Shown here: piece by piece, positions 10,636 through 20,749 of the stretch
Layout of the letters: every line of letters begins with the position of its first letter
How positions within the stretch are numbered: position 1 is the stretch's first letter
Origin: Cryptomeria japonica
Taxonomy: Eukaryota > Streptophyta > Pinopsida > Cupressales > Cupressaceae
Assembly: GCF_030272615.1 (NCBI RefSeq)
Contig: NC_081414.1
Span: 664,032,938-664,096,937 of the forward strand
Length of the DNA stretch: 64,000 nt
Direction of reading: 5' to 3'
Translations under genes and position numbers: made by a program
Notes under the pieces: model-generated
The model's database searches: none
Seen by the model: only the letters and a program-made list of their open reading frames with translations
What the model was told of the DNA's origin: nothing

Positions 10636-11090
10636 GACCTCATGTTCCCGTGCAGCTACTTAACTCTATTTTCTGCTTAAATTTAAGCAGTTAAGTGTTC
10701 GCATGCAACATTAAAATTGTGAAAAAAAAGGATAATTTAGAATATTTCCCTATTTTAGTGGAGCAGCTATTGTTTAGGAATTACAAATAAATTATTGAAG
10801 AAAAGGGGGGGCTGGAAATAAGAAGCGACTGCTTATTAACAAAAATGTTATTTGGCTCCACAATTTACTTTCCCTCTTTTTTAAAGATTTATTTCTTTTT
10901 TTTTTTTCAAATTTTAAATGCACAACTTAGTATTAGTACTATTAATACAAATTTAAGATATTTTGTTTTAAAAAAAGTAGCAAATATAAATATTCATGGG
11001 GCCATTTTCTCCACAAATAATTCCTAAAAATATTGAGCAGCAACTACTAGCCAAAATAAGCTAAGAAGCTGCACATGGGAACATGCCCTG
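10636..11090. repeat. Possible hAT-like miniature transposon (inverted repeat)
   Basis: CATGTTCCCGTGCAGCT (10641-10657) is inverted as AGCTGCACATGGGAACATG (about 11067-11085), with a 2 bp gap. The right end reads CAGGGCATGTTCCC on the minus strand, like hAT ends that start CAGGG. No 8 bp TSD is visible and there is no transposase, so this is only a candidate. Confidence 0.35.
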
Positions 11091-11390
11091 AGAAAACTAG
11101 AAATGATAGATGTTAGCTAAAATGGGACTATTGAAATAATTTTTTTTTATTACTAATACTCTAGATTACACAAGTTAAGTTAATACCTGCTAAATTAGTG
11201 GAAAATAGTCTAGTCTAGTTTTCTCAATAAGCCCCTAATTTGTGGCATGATTAGAGTCCAGTCTATTTGCGTATAGAGGATTAAAACCTCTATTATATAG
11301 AAAGAAAGCAAGTCCTTTTAATAAAATTATAGCTTCATGTATATTTTGTCTTCATTACTTGCATTTTTTATGTTAAACATTTCCTATGCA
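11091..11390. other. AT-rich non-genic spacer
   Basis: No coding frame or LTR feature can be supported. It is the left flank of the composite A element, and continues on the far side at 37274. Confidence 0.5.
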
Positions 11391-11395
11391 TTTTC

Positions 11396-12727
11396 CATTA
11401 GCAACAAGAATGGAGGAAAACTGAGAGGGGGGGATGAATCAGTTTTCATCGAATTAAACAAATTAATCTCAATCTCAGATTTAATCAACTGCAGCAAGAA
11501 TAAAGATAGACACAATAGAACCAACATATATAACACCAATATTTTTGACATGGAAAACTCGGTTAAGGGAAAAACCACTATGGGAACCTACCCATAGTAA
11601 GATGATACTCTGCAGTACTATATATAAATATTACAATGGGAAATGCACATGCTTTCAGGCACATTGCTCAAAATAAGATGACCTTGAAGGCTCCAACCCT
11701 CAAGGAAGGTTCACTACCTTAAAATAAGATTTGGATTACATGAACTGCCCATATAGCATCTACTAATGCCTAATAACAGTTTTGGTTAAGCACATTTGTC
11801 TGCCCTGAAACAACCTCTGCTCAATACACCACACCAAAGGATGAATTTGTTTATACACACATACACCACTCTCTGATAATGCAGACACAACATTGACACC
11901 CAAATTACATGACTATACCACCTATATATACAATTCATCAACCTTGACTGCAAGGTCGATCAAACACTAAACTCTTAATTACAAAATTACATCAAATGAT
12001 ACATAGATCAACCACCAGACCAATTTAATGGCATAGATTACATATCATGGACCTAAACCAAATCTCCAAACATGCATCGCCACTAGAAATCTCACCAAGA
12101 TCAACTGCAACACGCTACACCACCAGAAATACCAAATAATATGAAGAATATCACTAGATCAGGAAAATCGCCATTACTACATACAAGGATCAATGCGGAC
12201 CACCAAAAAAAATAGGAGATGATTAGGAAACACCAACAAGCATGTTAGAACCATCTGCAATAGCTACACCAACACCACTTATTCAAATCTTCATCGATCA
12301 ACACGCTAACTACCAAGAACACTCAACAACAGCAATTCGGACTAGAAAGATAGCTTGTGGAGCACCAAATCATGAACCATCTGAACTGCAGATACAAATG
12401 AACATCCAAAATATTCTCACAAATCTGCAACCAAAGATATGATCATACCGGAGCACTATTGATCAAATACCAGAACACTGCAACACTGGTCACAAAAGAA
12501 CAGTCTTCATAACAGAATCCACAACTCAACCAAATAACAACATAGCATCATGAAATCAATAAAGAATGATATATCTCTGGTTGATTTAGCATACCAAATA
12601 GATAAACTAACCAGATCAACTCAATGCAATCACTGGATCACCCAAAACAACTCTCTTCAACACCAAAACACAGGAATATGTCGGCATCAATGACAACAAC
12701 ATATCCTAGCAACAGCAATATCCAACA
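11396..12727 (-). repeat. 3' LTR of family A Copia
   Basis: Read on the minus strand it starts TGTTGGATATTGC at 12727 after a PPT and ends near 11396. About 1332 bp. The TATA-like motif TATATATAGG is at 11921-11930. The G-run GGGGGGG near 11427 is shared with the other families' LTR ends. About 10 percent different by eye from the LTR at 35913-37268. Confidence 0.85.
11921..11930 (-). promoter_or_regulatory. Putative TATA box, family A LTR
   Basis: TATATATAGG on the minus strand, about 800 bp into the LTR. The same motif stands at 36463-36472 in the other A LTR, and at 41199-41208 and 54431-54440 in the related E LTRs, so it is conserved. Confidence 0.5.
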
Positions 12728-12739
12728 ATCTCCCCCTTT
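12728..12739 (-). promoter_or_regulatory. PPT of family A element
   Basis: AAAGGGGGAGAT on the minus strand directly precedes the 3' LTR. Further PPT-like purine runs stand at about 12806, 12865 and 12935. Confidence 0.8.
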
Positions 12740-12944
12740 GGCATTGATGGAAACATATGAATGTGAAAACAAATCAATGCAAAGGAATACATAAACATCA
12801 CCAAACTCCCCCCAAAATCATGCTCACAAAGCTCCAAAGATAAGGCATTTTTTCACATGCTTCTCTCCCCCTTTGACAACAATGCCAAAGATAGAATACA
12901 GATTATGATTTTCTCCCACATACAAGATAATCTCTCCCCAAAAA

Positions 12945-14594
12945 TCATCCTCTAAGAAGAAAAATTGCTCCTCCTTTGGATAAACTCACCACCGAACATC
13001 TGAACCACATACTAACTACTCTGGCTAAGTAGCAACACCAACTCATCAACCCGAATAAGAAGATAAGGCTCTGAAATCCAACGGATTGATGTAACTCCAT
13101 GCATCTAGTCTTGTTAGGAGGGGCAGAGACCCCTAACTTGTCTCTCAAATAGACAAATTTATCTACAAGAAAAGGCTTAGTGAAAATATCTGTAATATGA
13201 TCCTTTGTAGATAGATATTCCAATCTAACTTCTTCATCACTGACTTTCTCCCTCAAGAAATGATACTTTATAGACACATGTTCTGTTTCAGAATGCAGAA
13301 CCAAATTCTTTAAAATATTGATATCACTTGAATTGTCACAATATATAATAGTAGGTTCATCATAAACAACTCTAATATCCTTCAACATTTTATTCATCCA
13401 AACTACCTGAGTATAGTAACTAGCAGCAGCAATGTATTCAGCTTTAGCAGTAGATAAAGATACAACATCTTGTTTCTTATTGGACCATGAAATCAAATTC
13501 TTTCCCAAAATGAATGCTCCACCGGTAGTGCTCTTTCGGTCATTAACATCACCTGCCCAATCAGCATCAGTATAGGCACATAGCAAGAAATCATCATTCT
13601 TTGGATACTATAAGCCATAGTCAACAATCCCCTTCAAGTATCTGAAAATCTTCTTCACAACAGTAACATGAGTCTCTTTAATATCAACTTGAAATCTGGC
13701 ACAAAGCCCAACAACATGCATTATATCTAGTCTAGTCTGAGTTAGGTACAACAATCCACCAACCATAGATCTATACAAAGTCTGATTAACTTTCTGAGAT
13801 TTGTCATTTTTAGAAAACTTACATCCAGTCACCATAGGAGTTCCAACAAGTTTAGAATCAACTAATCCAAACATTTTCAACAATTCCTTCACACACTTAG
13901 ATTGAGAAATGAAAATACCTTTACCGGTCTGAGTAATCTGCAATCCTAAAAAGAATCTCATCTCACCTATCATAGACATCTCAAATTCCTTTTGCATATC
14001 ATCAGCAAACCTCATACTCAAATCATCATCTCCTCCAAAAATGATATCATCAACAAAGACTTCAACATCCAAAATGTTATCATTCTTAACTTTAAAGTAT
14101 AAATTACTATCAGCAGTACCTTTACAAAATCCTAGCTTCAATAAATACTTATCCAAACTAGCATACCAGGCTCTAGGGGCTTGTTTAAGTTCATACAATC
14201 CTTTCTTCAATCTGCATACCATATCTCCTTCATTTGATAAAGAAAATCCATCTAGTTGCTCAATGTAGACTTCCTCTTCAAGATCACCATTCAAAAAGGT
14301 TGACTTAACATCCATCTAATACACTTTAAAATTCTTGTAAGAAACATATGCAAGCAACAATCTAACAACTTCAATTCTAGCTACGAGAGAAAAAGTTTCT
14401 TCATAATCAATACCTTCCATCTGTGAACATCCCTTACATACCAATCTTGATTTGTTTCTGACAACTTCATTGGCTTCATTTAGTTCATTTCAGAACACCC
14501 ATTTAGTACCAATCACATTCTTGTCTTTAGGTCTCCGAACAAGATACCAAGTGTTATTCTTTTCAATTTGATTCAATTCTTCTTCCATTGCCTT
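12945..14594 (-). pseudogene. Copia A1 reverse transcriptase-RNase H
   Basis: On the minus strand: [20 protein letters not shown], a block like [15 protein letters not shown], then [24 protein letters not shown] (the family has QMDV, so CAG became TAG at about 14316), [20 protein letters not shown], the catalytic box [10 protein letters not shown] (intact VDD), [15 protein letters not shown], then RNase H with TDADWAGDVNDRKSTTGGA, AKAEYIAAASYYTQVVW, HVSIKYHFLREKV and DIFTKPFL. Two long frames (13608-14315 and 12945-13586) are separated by one stop near 13607. It is relatively well preserved but without a complete reading frame. Confidence 0.9.
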
Positions 14595-14789
14595 TATCCA
14601 ATTTTCATCCTTGCATGCTTATGCTACATCTTTAGGTTCAATCTTTGAAATCAAGATATCTCTTCAACAACAATCCTTCTCCTAGTCATCACACCATTAT
14701 TTTTATCACCAATAATCTGATTTTTTGAATGATTTAATCTTACATACCTTGGAGTCTTCTGATTTTTCTAATCGTCAGGCTCTTGTACT

Positions 14790-15811
14790 TCTTTACCGGC
14801 AGCAAGAATATCCAGATTAATTGTCTCCACCAAATTATTCTGCTTCAAGATCTCAATTTTCACAAGCTTGGGAACAACATCAAAATCATCAAAATTATAT
14901 CTGCATGCTCTGATCTTCTTTCCAAGACATTAATCTATGTTCACATTTGCACTCTCAACTATCTTATTCAGTCTCTCATTATAACACTGGTAGGCCTTGC
15001 TATTAGAAGAATATCCCAAGAAGATTCCTTCATCACATCTTGCATCAAACTTTCCTATATCCTCATCTCTCTTGATATATCATTTACTTCCAAAAACTCT
15101 GAAATATCTAACTGTAGGAACATGACCAAATCATATCTCATAAGGAGTCTTATCAGAATCACCTTTGATATGCACCTGGTTGAATGTGTAAACAACAATG
15201 CTAACAACTTCTCTCCAAAAGGTCTATGACACCTTTCCTTTTATCAACATAGTCCTTGCAGCATCCTGGATAGTCTTCTTCTTCCTTTCAACAACTACAT
15301 TTTGTTGAGGGGTTCTACGAGCAGATAACTATCTTTTAATTCCATTCCTCTCACAGAATGTATCAAACTCTCATATTGTAAATTATCCTCCTCTGTCAGA
15401 TCTCAGGCACTTCAACTTCAACCTTGTTTGAGTCTCCACTCTAGGTTTAAATATCTTGAATTTCTCCAACGCTTCTTATTTCTCCCTTAGAAAAGTAACC
15501 CACATCATCCTTGAATGATCATCAATTAGCAACATGAAATAGATGTCACCCTGCATGCTTCTCACTCTAGTAGGACCACATAAGTCAACATGAACAAGAT
15601 CTAGCAATCCACTAGATGAATAAAGCTTACTCTTAAATGAAGTTCTTGTTTTCTTTCCCATCTGACATTCCTTACATACCAGACTAGTAGGCTTCACAAT
15701 CTTAGGAAATTCTCTAACAGCTTGAGTATAACTTATCCTTATCATGCAATCAAAATTAACATGACACATTCTCCTATGCCACAACCAACTTTCATCAATC
15801 TGAGCAATCAA
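14790..15811 (-). pseudogene. Copia A1 integrase
   Basis: The frame at 15476-15811 begins MIAQIDESWLWHRRMCHVNF and continues to CKECQMGK, the GAG-pre-integrase HHCC zinc domain. The catalytic core then starts with LVHVDLCGPTRVRSMQGDIY and the LIDDHSRMMW block. The remaining core (14900-15470) is readable only through stops and includes the C-terminal DARCDEGIFLGYS-like block near 15040. It is inactive because of the stops. Confidence 0.85.
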
Positions 15812-15946
15812 ATAACTCTTCTCACCAACATTCTAGTGAAAGATATTACCTTTAGTCTTAGTTTTCGATTCAATCTCTATATCGAAGGCATTTAGGATCT
15901 TGCATTTACCATTATTGAATTGCAAATCATATCCCTTGTCAACCAT

Positions 15947-16306
15947 CTATCCAACACTCAAAAGATTATGCTTCAAACCTTCAACATACAAGACATCATC
16001 GGTATTATGCTTACCATTGAAAGATATAGAACCTCTACCATGAATCACACAAGCTTTGTCATCTCCAAATCTCACTATACCACCGTCATACCTTTCCATA
16101 CTCACAGATTTTCTTTTATCACCTATCATATGATGTGAACAACCATTATCAATCACCCATCCATCTTTCTCTTTAATCTTAGTAGCCAAAGCTTCCTCCT
16201 CTATAATGCAGCTTGTAGGATTCACTGATACTGAATCATCTTCCCTGATAACAATAAATACAAATTCATCTTCTGAATTTCCATTCTCTGATTCTTCATC
16301 TGTCAC
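15947..16306 (-). pseudogene. Copia A1 protease region
   Basis: The minus strand reads GWVIDNGCSHHMIGDKRK, the Copia retropepsin site with DSG changed to DNG. It is followed by FGDDKACVIHGRGSISF and VLYVEGLKHNLLSVG, all characteristic of this lineage. The acidic stretch before it links to Gag. The Ser to Asn change may impair catalysis. Confidence 0.85.
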
Positions 16307-16317
16307 ACCTTCATGAG

Positions 16318-17225
16318 AAGCATAATAACATATGTTCTAATTTCTATACTTCGTGTAGGGCTTATAGAGCTTATCATTCTTATCATGCTTCTTATATCTA
16401 TCATACTTATTAGATCTATCATATCTTTCATGATTATCATATCTAGACATTCTCTCATGACAACTAGAAGCAAAATGTCATATCTTATTACAAGAGAAAT
16501 ATTTCAAAGGTAACTTTCCATCATACTTACTAGATCCTATAGGCAATCTCCAAGCAAAAAGGGCTTCAAGTTCATCCTATTCTCTTTCTTTCTCTTCCAT
16601 CTCTCTCTTTTCTCTTTCAAATTTGTATACCCAACATGAACTTTCTCTAGATCATACTTATGCTTCCTGAATATGGAGGCTTTGAATGCAATCTCATATT
16701 TTCCATATTATTCTCCAAATTTTCTCAACTCAAATGTAGAAAGCTTTTCAACCAACATATCTCTATTCATAGTAGTCACACTCTGAATTTCATCAATAGC
16801 AGCAACTTTATGTTTGTAAGCAGGAGGCAATGATCTCAGCACCTTAGCAACAATCTCATCTTCTTCAAGAGTTCCACCAGCACATCTAATATTCATGACA
16901 AGCTCATTCACCTTAGCCATAAAGGATGTTATATTCTCATCATCTCCCATCTTCAATTCTTCGTACATTCCTTTCAAAATCTGCATCTTAGTAACTTTAA
17001 CTTGTGCTTCTCCTTCATACAAGGTCTCTAACTTCTTCCAAATCTCATGTGTAGTCTGTAAACCCATCACATTATTCATCTTTGAATCGGTCTTGGCACT
17101 CAACAATGCTTCCTTAGCTCTTATGTTATGTTCAGCATTATTTGTAATCTTCCAATACTCATCTCCAAGATATTTCAAATGAACTTTCATCCGATCCTTC
17201 CAAACAGTATAATTGATTCCATCTG
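16318..17225 (-). pseudogene. Copia A1 gag, N-terminus truncated
   Basis: The minus frame 16708-17232 carries the UBN2-type Gag core: NYTVWKDRMKVHLKYLGDEY, RAKEALLSAKTDSKMNNVMG, THEIWKKLETLYEGEAQVKV, ENITSFMAKVNELV, EDEIVAKVLRSLPPAYKHKV. A CFSCNKI-type zinc knuckle lies downstream (about 16470-16510), broken by a stop. About 60 bp present in the A2 copy after WKITNN are missing here. The first codons of Gag and everything upstream are replaced by family B sequence at about 17225. Confidence 0.88.
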
Positions 17226-17953
17226 ATCTCACCTTTAATCTTCCCTAAATTGATCAATAACTCCTCAAGCATCCAGTCACAAAGATCTAACTTGATATTT
17301 TCTCTCATCATCCTATAAGTGGCCAAAATACATGAACTTGAAATTAAATTCAGTTGGTTAGACTGAGTTACCTTGTAGCCTATGATCATGCTTCCAAATT
17401 TGATATCAGTGTTGGTGATAGTGCTCACCTTCATCAATCTCTTCTCTGATGTAGCATCGGTGATCTTCCTTACAAAGTCATTTGATACTTTATTATCTGG
17501 ATATTGCCATGTTGATGGCAAACTAGTAATTGCCTGGATGGCTTCCTTAGTGATTTTGTTGGTTCGGTCCAGCCATATGAATTCCTCGTGTAATTTGCTC
17601 AGTAAATATCTAACAATCTCATACTCGAACTCTGAAATATCCAGAATATTAGTTAACCCTAGATCTTCAATGTGTTTATATGCCAGTTTGATTTTACCAG
17701 ATTCTCCCATGAGTTCATTCATATACATCCCTTTGATCTTTGAAGTGCCTAAGTCCTCTATATGACAATGAATATAGGCCCTAACATCTTCCACATATAC
17801 CAATCCCTCTGGGATGCGAGAAAACGCTCCAACCGAATCTTCCTTGGTAGCCACATGTGAATACCATTTGAAAATTGGCCTAGGGTGGTCCTTAACTTCT
17901 ACTACAGTTGGATTTGGAATAAAAATAGGAGGAGAAGATGATCTCAATTCCAT
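17225..17953 (-). pseudogene. Family B ORF2, N-terminal domain only (copy B2)
   Basis: ATG at 17953 opens an uninterrupted frame of about 240 residues: MELRSSSPPIFIPNPTVVEV, then VEDVRAYIHCHIEDLG, KITKEAIQAITSLPSTW, KVSTITNTDIKFGSMIIGYK and ATYRMMRENIKLDLCDWMLE. It is the best preserved copy of the ORF2 N-terminal domain, also found in B1 (23015-23908) and more distantly in D (45701-46543). At about 17225 it runs out of B sequence into the A1 gag in another frame and stops at 17159. No similarity to pol domains is apparent, and its function is unknown. Confidence 0.8.
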
Positions 17954-18155
17954 GATTCAAGAAAAATACCTTCAAAATGCTTTCAGTGAAAAACCTCTAA
18001 CAAATCCTTCCAAATGTTGGTGTGATTGTTCAAGATGAAATTTGATGGCCTCGAAATAGCTTCTGATTGCACTAAATCACTTTGAAATGCTCTGAAATCG
18101 CTCTAAGTGCTGGGTGAATAATAATGAACTATAATCAATCTTTTATCCATCGAGA

Positions 18156-18164
18156 AAACCCTAA
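18156..18164. promoter_or_regulatory. Telo-box-like AAACCCTAA upstream of ORF2 (B2)
   Basis: AAACCCTAA lies in the roughly 400 bp gap between the gag-like frame and ORF2. The same word stands at the matching place in B1 (24111-24119) and in D (46839-46847). Telo-boxes are known in plant promoters; use here is inference. Confidence 0.35.
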
Positions 18165-18347
18165 TTTTGTGTTGATATAAATGACTACCGGTGAATGATA
18201 CTGGATCTCACTCTAAACATATCAATGTCGGATAATCATCTCCAATATCTAGAAAATCTTCTAGAATCTCTTCCAGGGGCATATGCATCATCTTCCATGA
18301 AATTTTCCTACCCCTAAGGCATCTGCCTTAGTTACAGAATGAGCTCA

Positions 18348-19504
18348 CTACCGGTGCAAGAGAAGCCTCTTATGTCGGATAAGTAACCAGAACATTCCCA
18401 TCTGATGATTTCTCTTCAGTCTTTCTAACCCATCTCTGAGTATGATCTTGTCGGATTTCACTAACCTTCTCTTTTCCTTTATCATTTGATCCTCCATTGC
18501 CAACTGGTAGATTTCTACTTCTACAAAACTTAGCAAAATGTCCAACTTCATTGCATGCATAACATGTAACATTGTTCTTTTGAATTACCTTGCTAAAACC
18601 AGTGAAATTTCTTGACCTACACTGACTAGCCACATGTCCAAATTTTCCACAAGCATAGAATTTTACATTCATTCTGCAATCTTTTGTCTTATGACCAATT
18701 TTATTACATTTAGAACATTTACCAGGAGCAGAATCAGGGTTCTGATTTGCTTTGTTTCTACATTGCCTAGCAATGTGACCAAATCTATTGCAAACAAAAC
18801 ATCTACCATTGAATTTATAAGCATTGAATTGCCTTACCGGTGCCTTATGGTTTTGATCTTCATTAATAGTACCGGAACTCTATCCTTTCTCAAATCCAAG
18901 TCCACTGGAGTCTCCAATCTGCCTCCGTCTCTTCAGTAACTCATCAAGTTGTGTTGAGTTGATCTTGAATTTTTATTTGTACTGACTTGCAATAGTTAAA
19001 TCATCTCTTAGTACTATCATTTGTCTCTCGAGCTCTTTCTCATTGCTCTGTCATTTGTCTCTCGAGCTCTTTCTCATTGCTCTGGGATTGTACCAAATTA
19101 GACCTTAATATCTCATTTTCATGAGTCAACCTACCACATTCCTCAAATTTGTTCTTCAGGGATACATCAAGATTTTATTCCTTTTTCTTTCTATCCTCAA
19201 TATCCTTGGACAACCTCATAGTCATATTTTACATTTCATTATTCATAACCATGTTCTCCTGACTCAATTTCTAACATTGTTCCTTAAGTGCATCTTCATC
19301 ATCCTGATTTTTCAAAGTGTCCTTCCTCCTAGCTTGAACAGATGAAACTCTCTCTTGTAGAACAAGAATTAATTCTTTAGCAAAATTCAACTCATCTTGT
19401 AGCTTTAAGTTCTTCAATCTTTCAGCATCATAATCTTCAAGTGCCATCTCAAGCTGCTTCTCCAAAGCCATATTCAATGATTCCAATTTTAGGATCTTCC
19501 TCAA
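18348..19504 (-). pseudogene. Family B gag-like protein (copy B2)
   Basis: From the PBS side: a coiled coil (ALEKQLEMALEDYDAERLKN..., 19271-19504, continuing through stops to about 18950), then CCHC zinc knuckles. These are CFVCNRFGHIARQC-like (about 18750-18800), C-x2-CNKIGHKTKDC-like (about 18690-18730), CYACGKFGHVASQC (about 18610-18660, its first Cys changed to Phe in part) and CYACNEVGHFAKFC (about 18530-18575). A 34 bp exact tandem duplication (19017-19050, 19051-19084) shifts the frame. Coiled coil plus knuckles is a Gag layout, for particle assembly and RNA binding. Confidence 0.8.
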
Positions 19505-19531
19505 GCTGTTAAACTTCCTTCAAGGCACAAG

Positions 19532-19543
19532 GCTCTGATACCA
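19532..19543 (-). promoter_or_regulatory. PBS, initiator Met-tRNA type (B2)
   Basis: TGGTATCAGAGC on the minus strand, two bases inside the LTR at 19546-20479. Confidence 0.85.
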
Positions 19544-19545
19544 AT

Positions 19546-20479
19546 TATTGGAAACGGGGGGTGAATCAGTTTTATATCGGAATAAAATATTTTAGCCTTA
19601 ACAAAACATACATACACCAACCGGTATACCGGTATAAATAGAATTGAAAGATGTAATGCAACCAATAAGCCAAACACATAAATGAGAACCATAACACAAA
19701 TATTTATATGTGGAAAACCTCAATGAGGAAAAACCAAAGTGAGATTTGTGACCCACAATATCAATTGACTGGCCATATGAAGAGATATTACAATATATGA
19801 TGAGCCTGCACTTGCAGGAAGGCTTACAGCCTAGAGCACACTGCTCATCATAATAGGAGCCTCACTGACTACATAATAATCCAGACAACAATCTGGAGAA
19901 GTGTGAACTACTTAGTATAGCATCTCCTATGCCAAAATACAGTTCCAGTTTAAGCTCTGTCTTCTCTGGTCAAAACCCTAAACCTTAGTACCGGAATAAC
20001 CCTTACAATGAATTCCTCACATACATAGTCTCTCTGATATATTTCACATTACATTACATCCATATATCCATTCCACATGTCTATCCTTATTCTCTTATTC
20101 TTCTTCCTATTACAAAATACTCTAGTCAATCTCCCCTACATACCCTATACTAATTTATGCCTTATGTCAGCTTACAAGGATATATGCAATATCATATTTA
20201 TATGTCTGCCATATAACATAAATGAATAAGAATTAAAACAAGTTGTCAATGTCAGATCCAAGATGTGTCGGCCTCCAATACCAATGACCTTTACTATACC
20301 ATGTCGGCTTGCATTGTCGGTGATCAAAGAAATCTTCTATCATGTCGGTGTCAGTGCTGGTGTTAGTGTAGAATCTGTGAAGTTCTTGCCAATACACCAT
20401 ATGAAGTCAGAACCCAAAAGCATGTTGCCATCAATGACAACATAATGAAACCTAACCAATAGAGTGTCAATTTCCAACA
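19546..20479 (-). repeat. Shared middle LTR of the family B array
   Basis: Read on the minus strand it starts TGTTGGAAATTGACAC at 20479 and ends GTTTCCAATA at 19546 (the terminal CA dinucleotide is mutated). About 934 bp. A PPT abuts its right side and a PBS its left side, so it serves as 3' LTR of B1 and 5' LTR of B2. This is the signature of a head-to-tail LTR array. Confidence 0.85.
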
Positions 20480-20491
20480 ATCTCCCTCTTT
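20480..20491 (-). promoter_or_regulatory. PPT of family B (B1)
   Basis: AAAGAGGGAGAT on the minus strand, directly before the LTR that starts at 20479. Similar purine runs recur near 20556 and 20615. Confidence 0.75.
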
Positions 20492-20749
20492 GGCATTAAT
20501 GGTAACACTCATGTGAAAAATGGTCATGGTTTCAACTGTTGGTTTCATCCTGCCCTGCTCCCCCTGAGCTGAATATGGAAAATGCTCCAATACTCCAAAA
20601 CTCCAAAAAAAATTGTAACTCCCCCTAATGTATGCAACCCTTCATTCTTTTTCACATGTATACTACTCACCCTTTGACATCAATGCCCAAAAATTGTAAA
20701 AAGAATGTCAAAGAATGATAACTATACACTGAATACCTCTAAAAATGTC

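Noticed and set aside
14783-15229. 148-codon plus-strand frame
   Set aside because: Antisense to the broken Copia A1 integrase; no independent motif.
17382-17765. 127-codon plus-strand frame
   Set aside because: Antisense of the conserved B ORF2 domain; the minus-strand frame has the ordered homology blocks.
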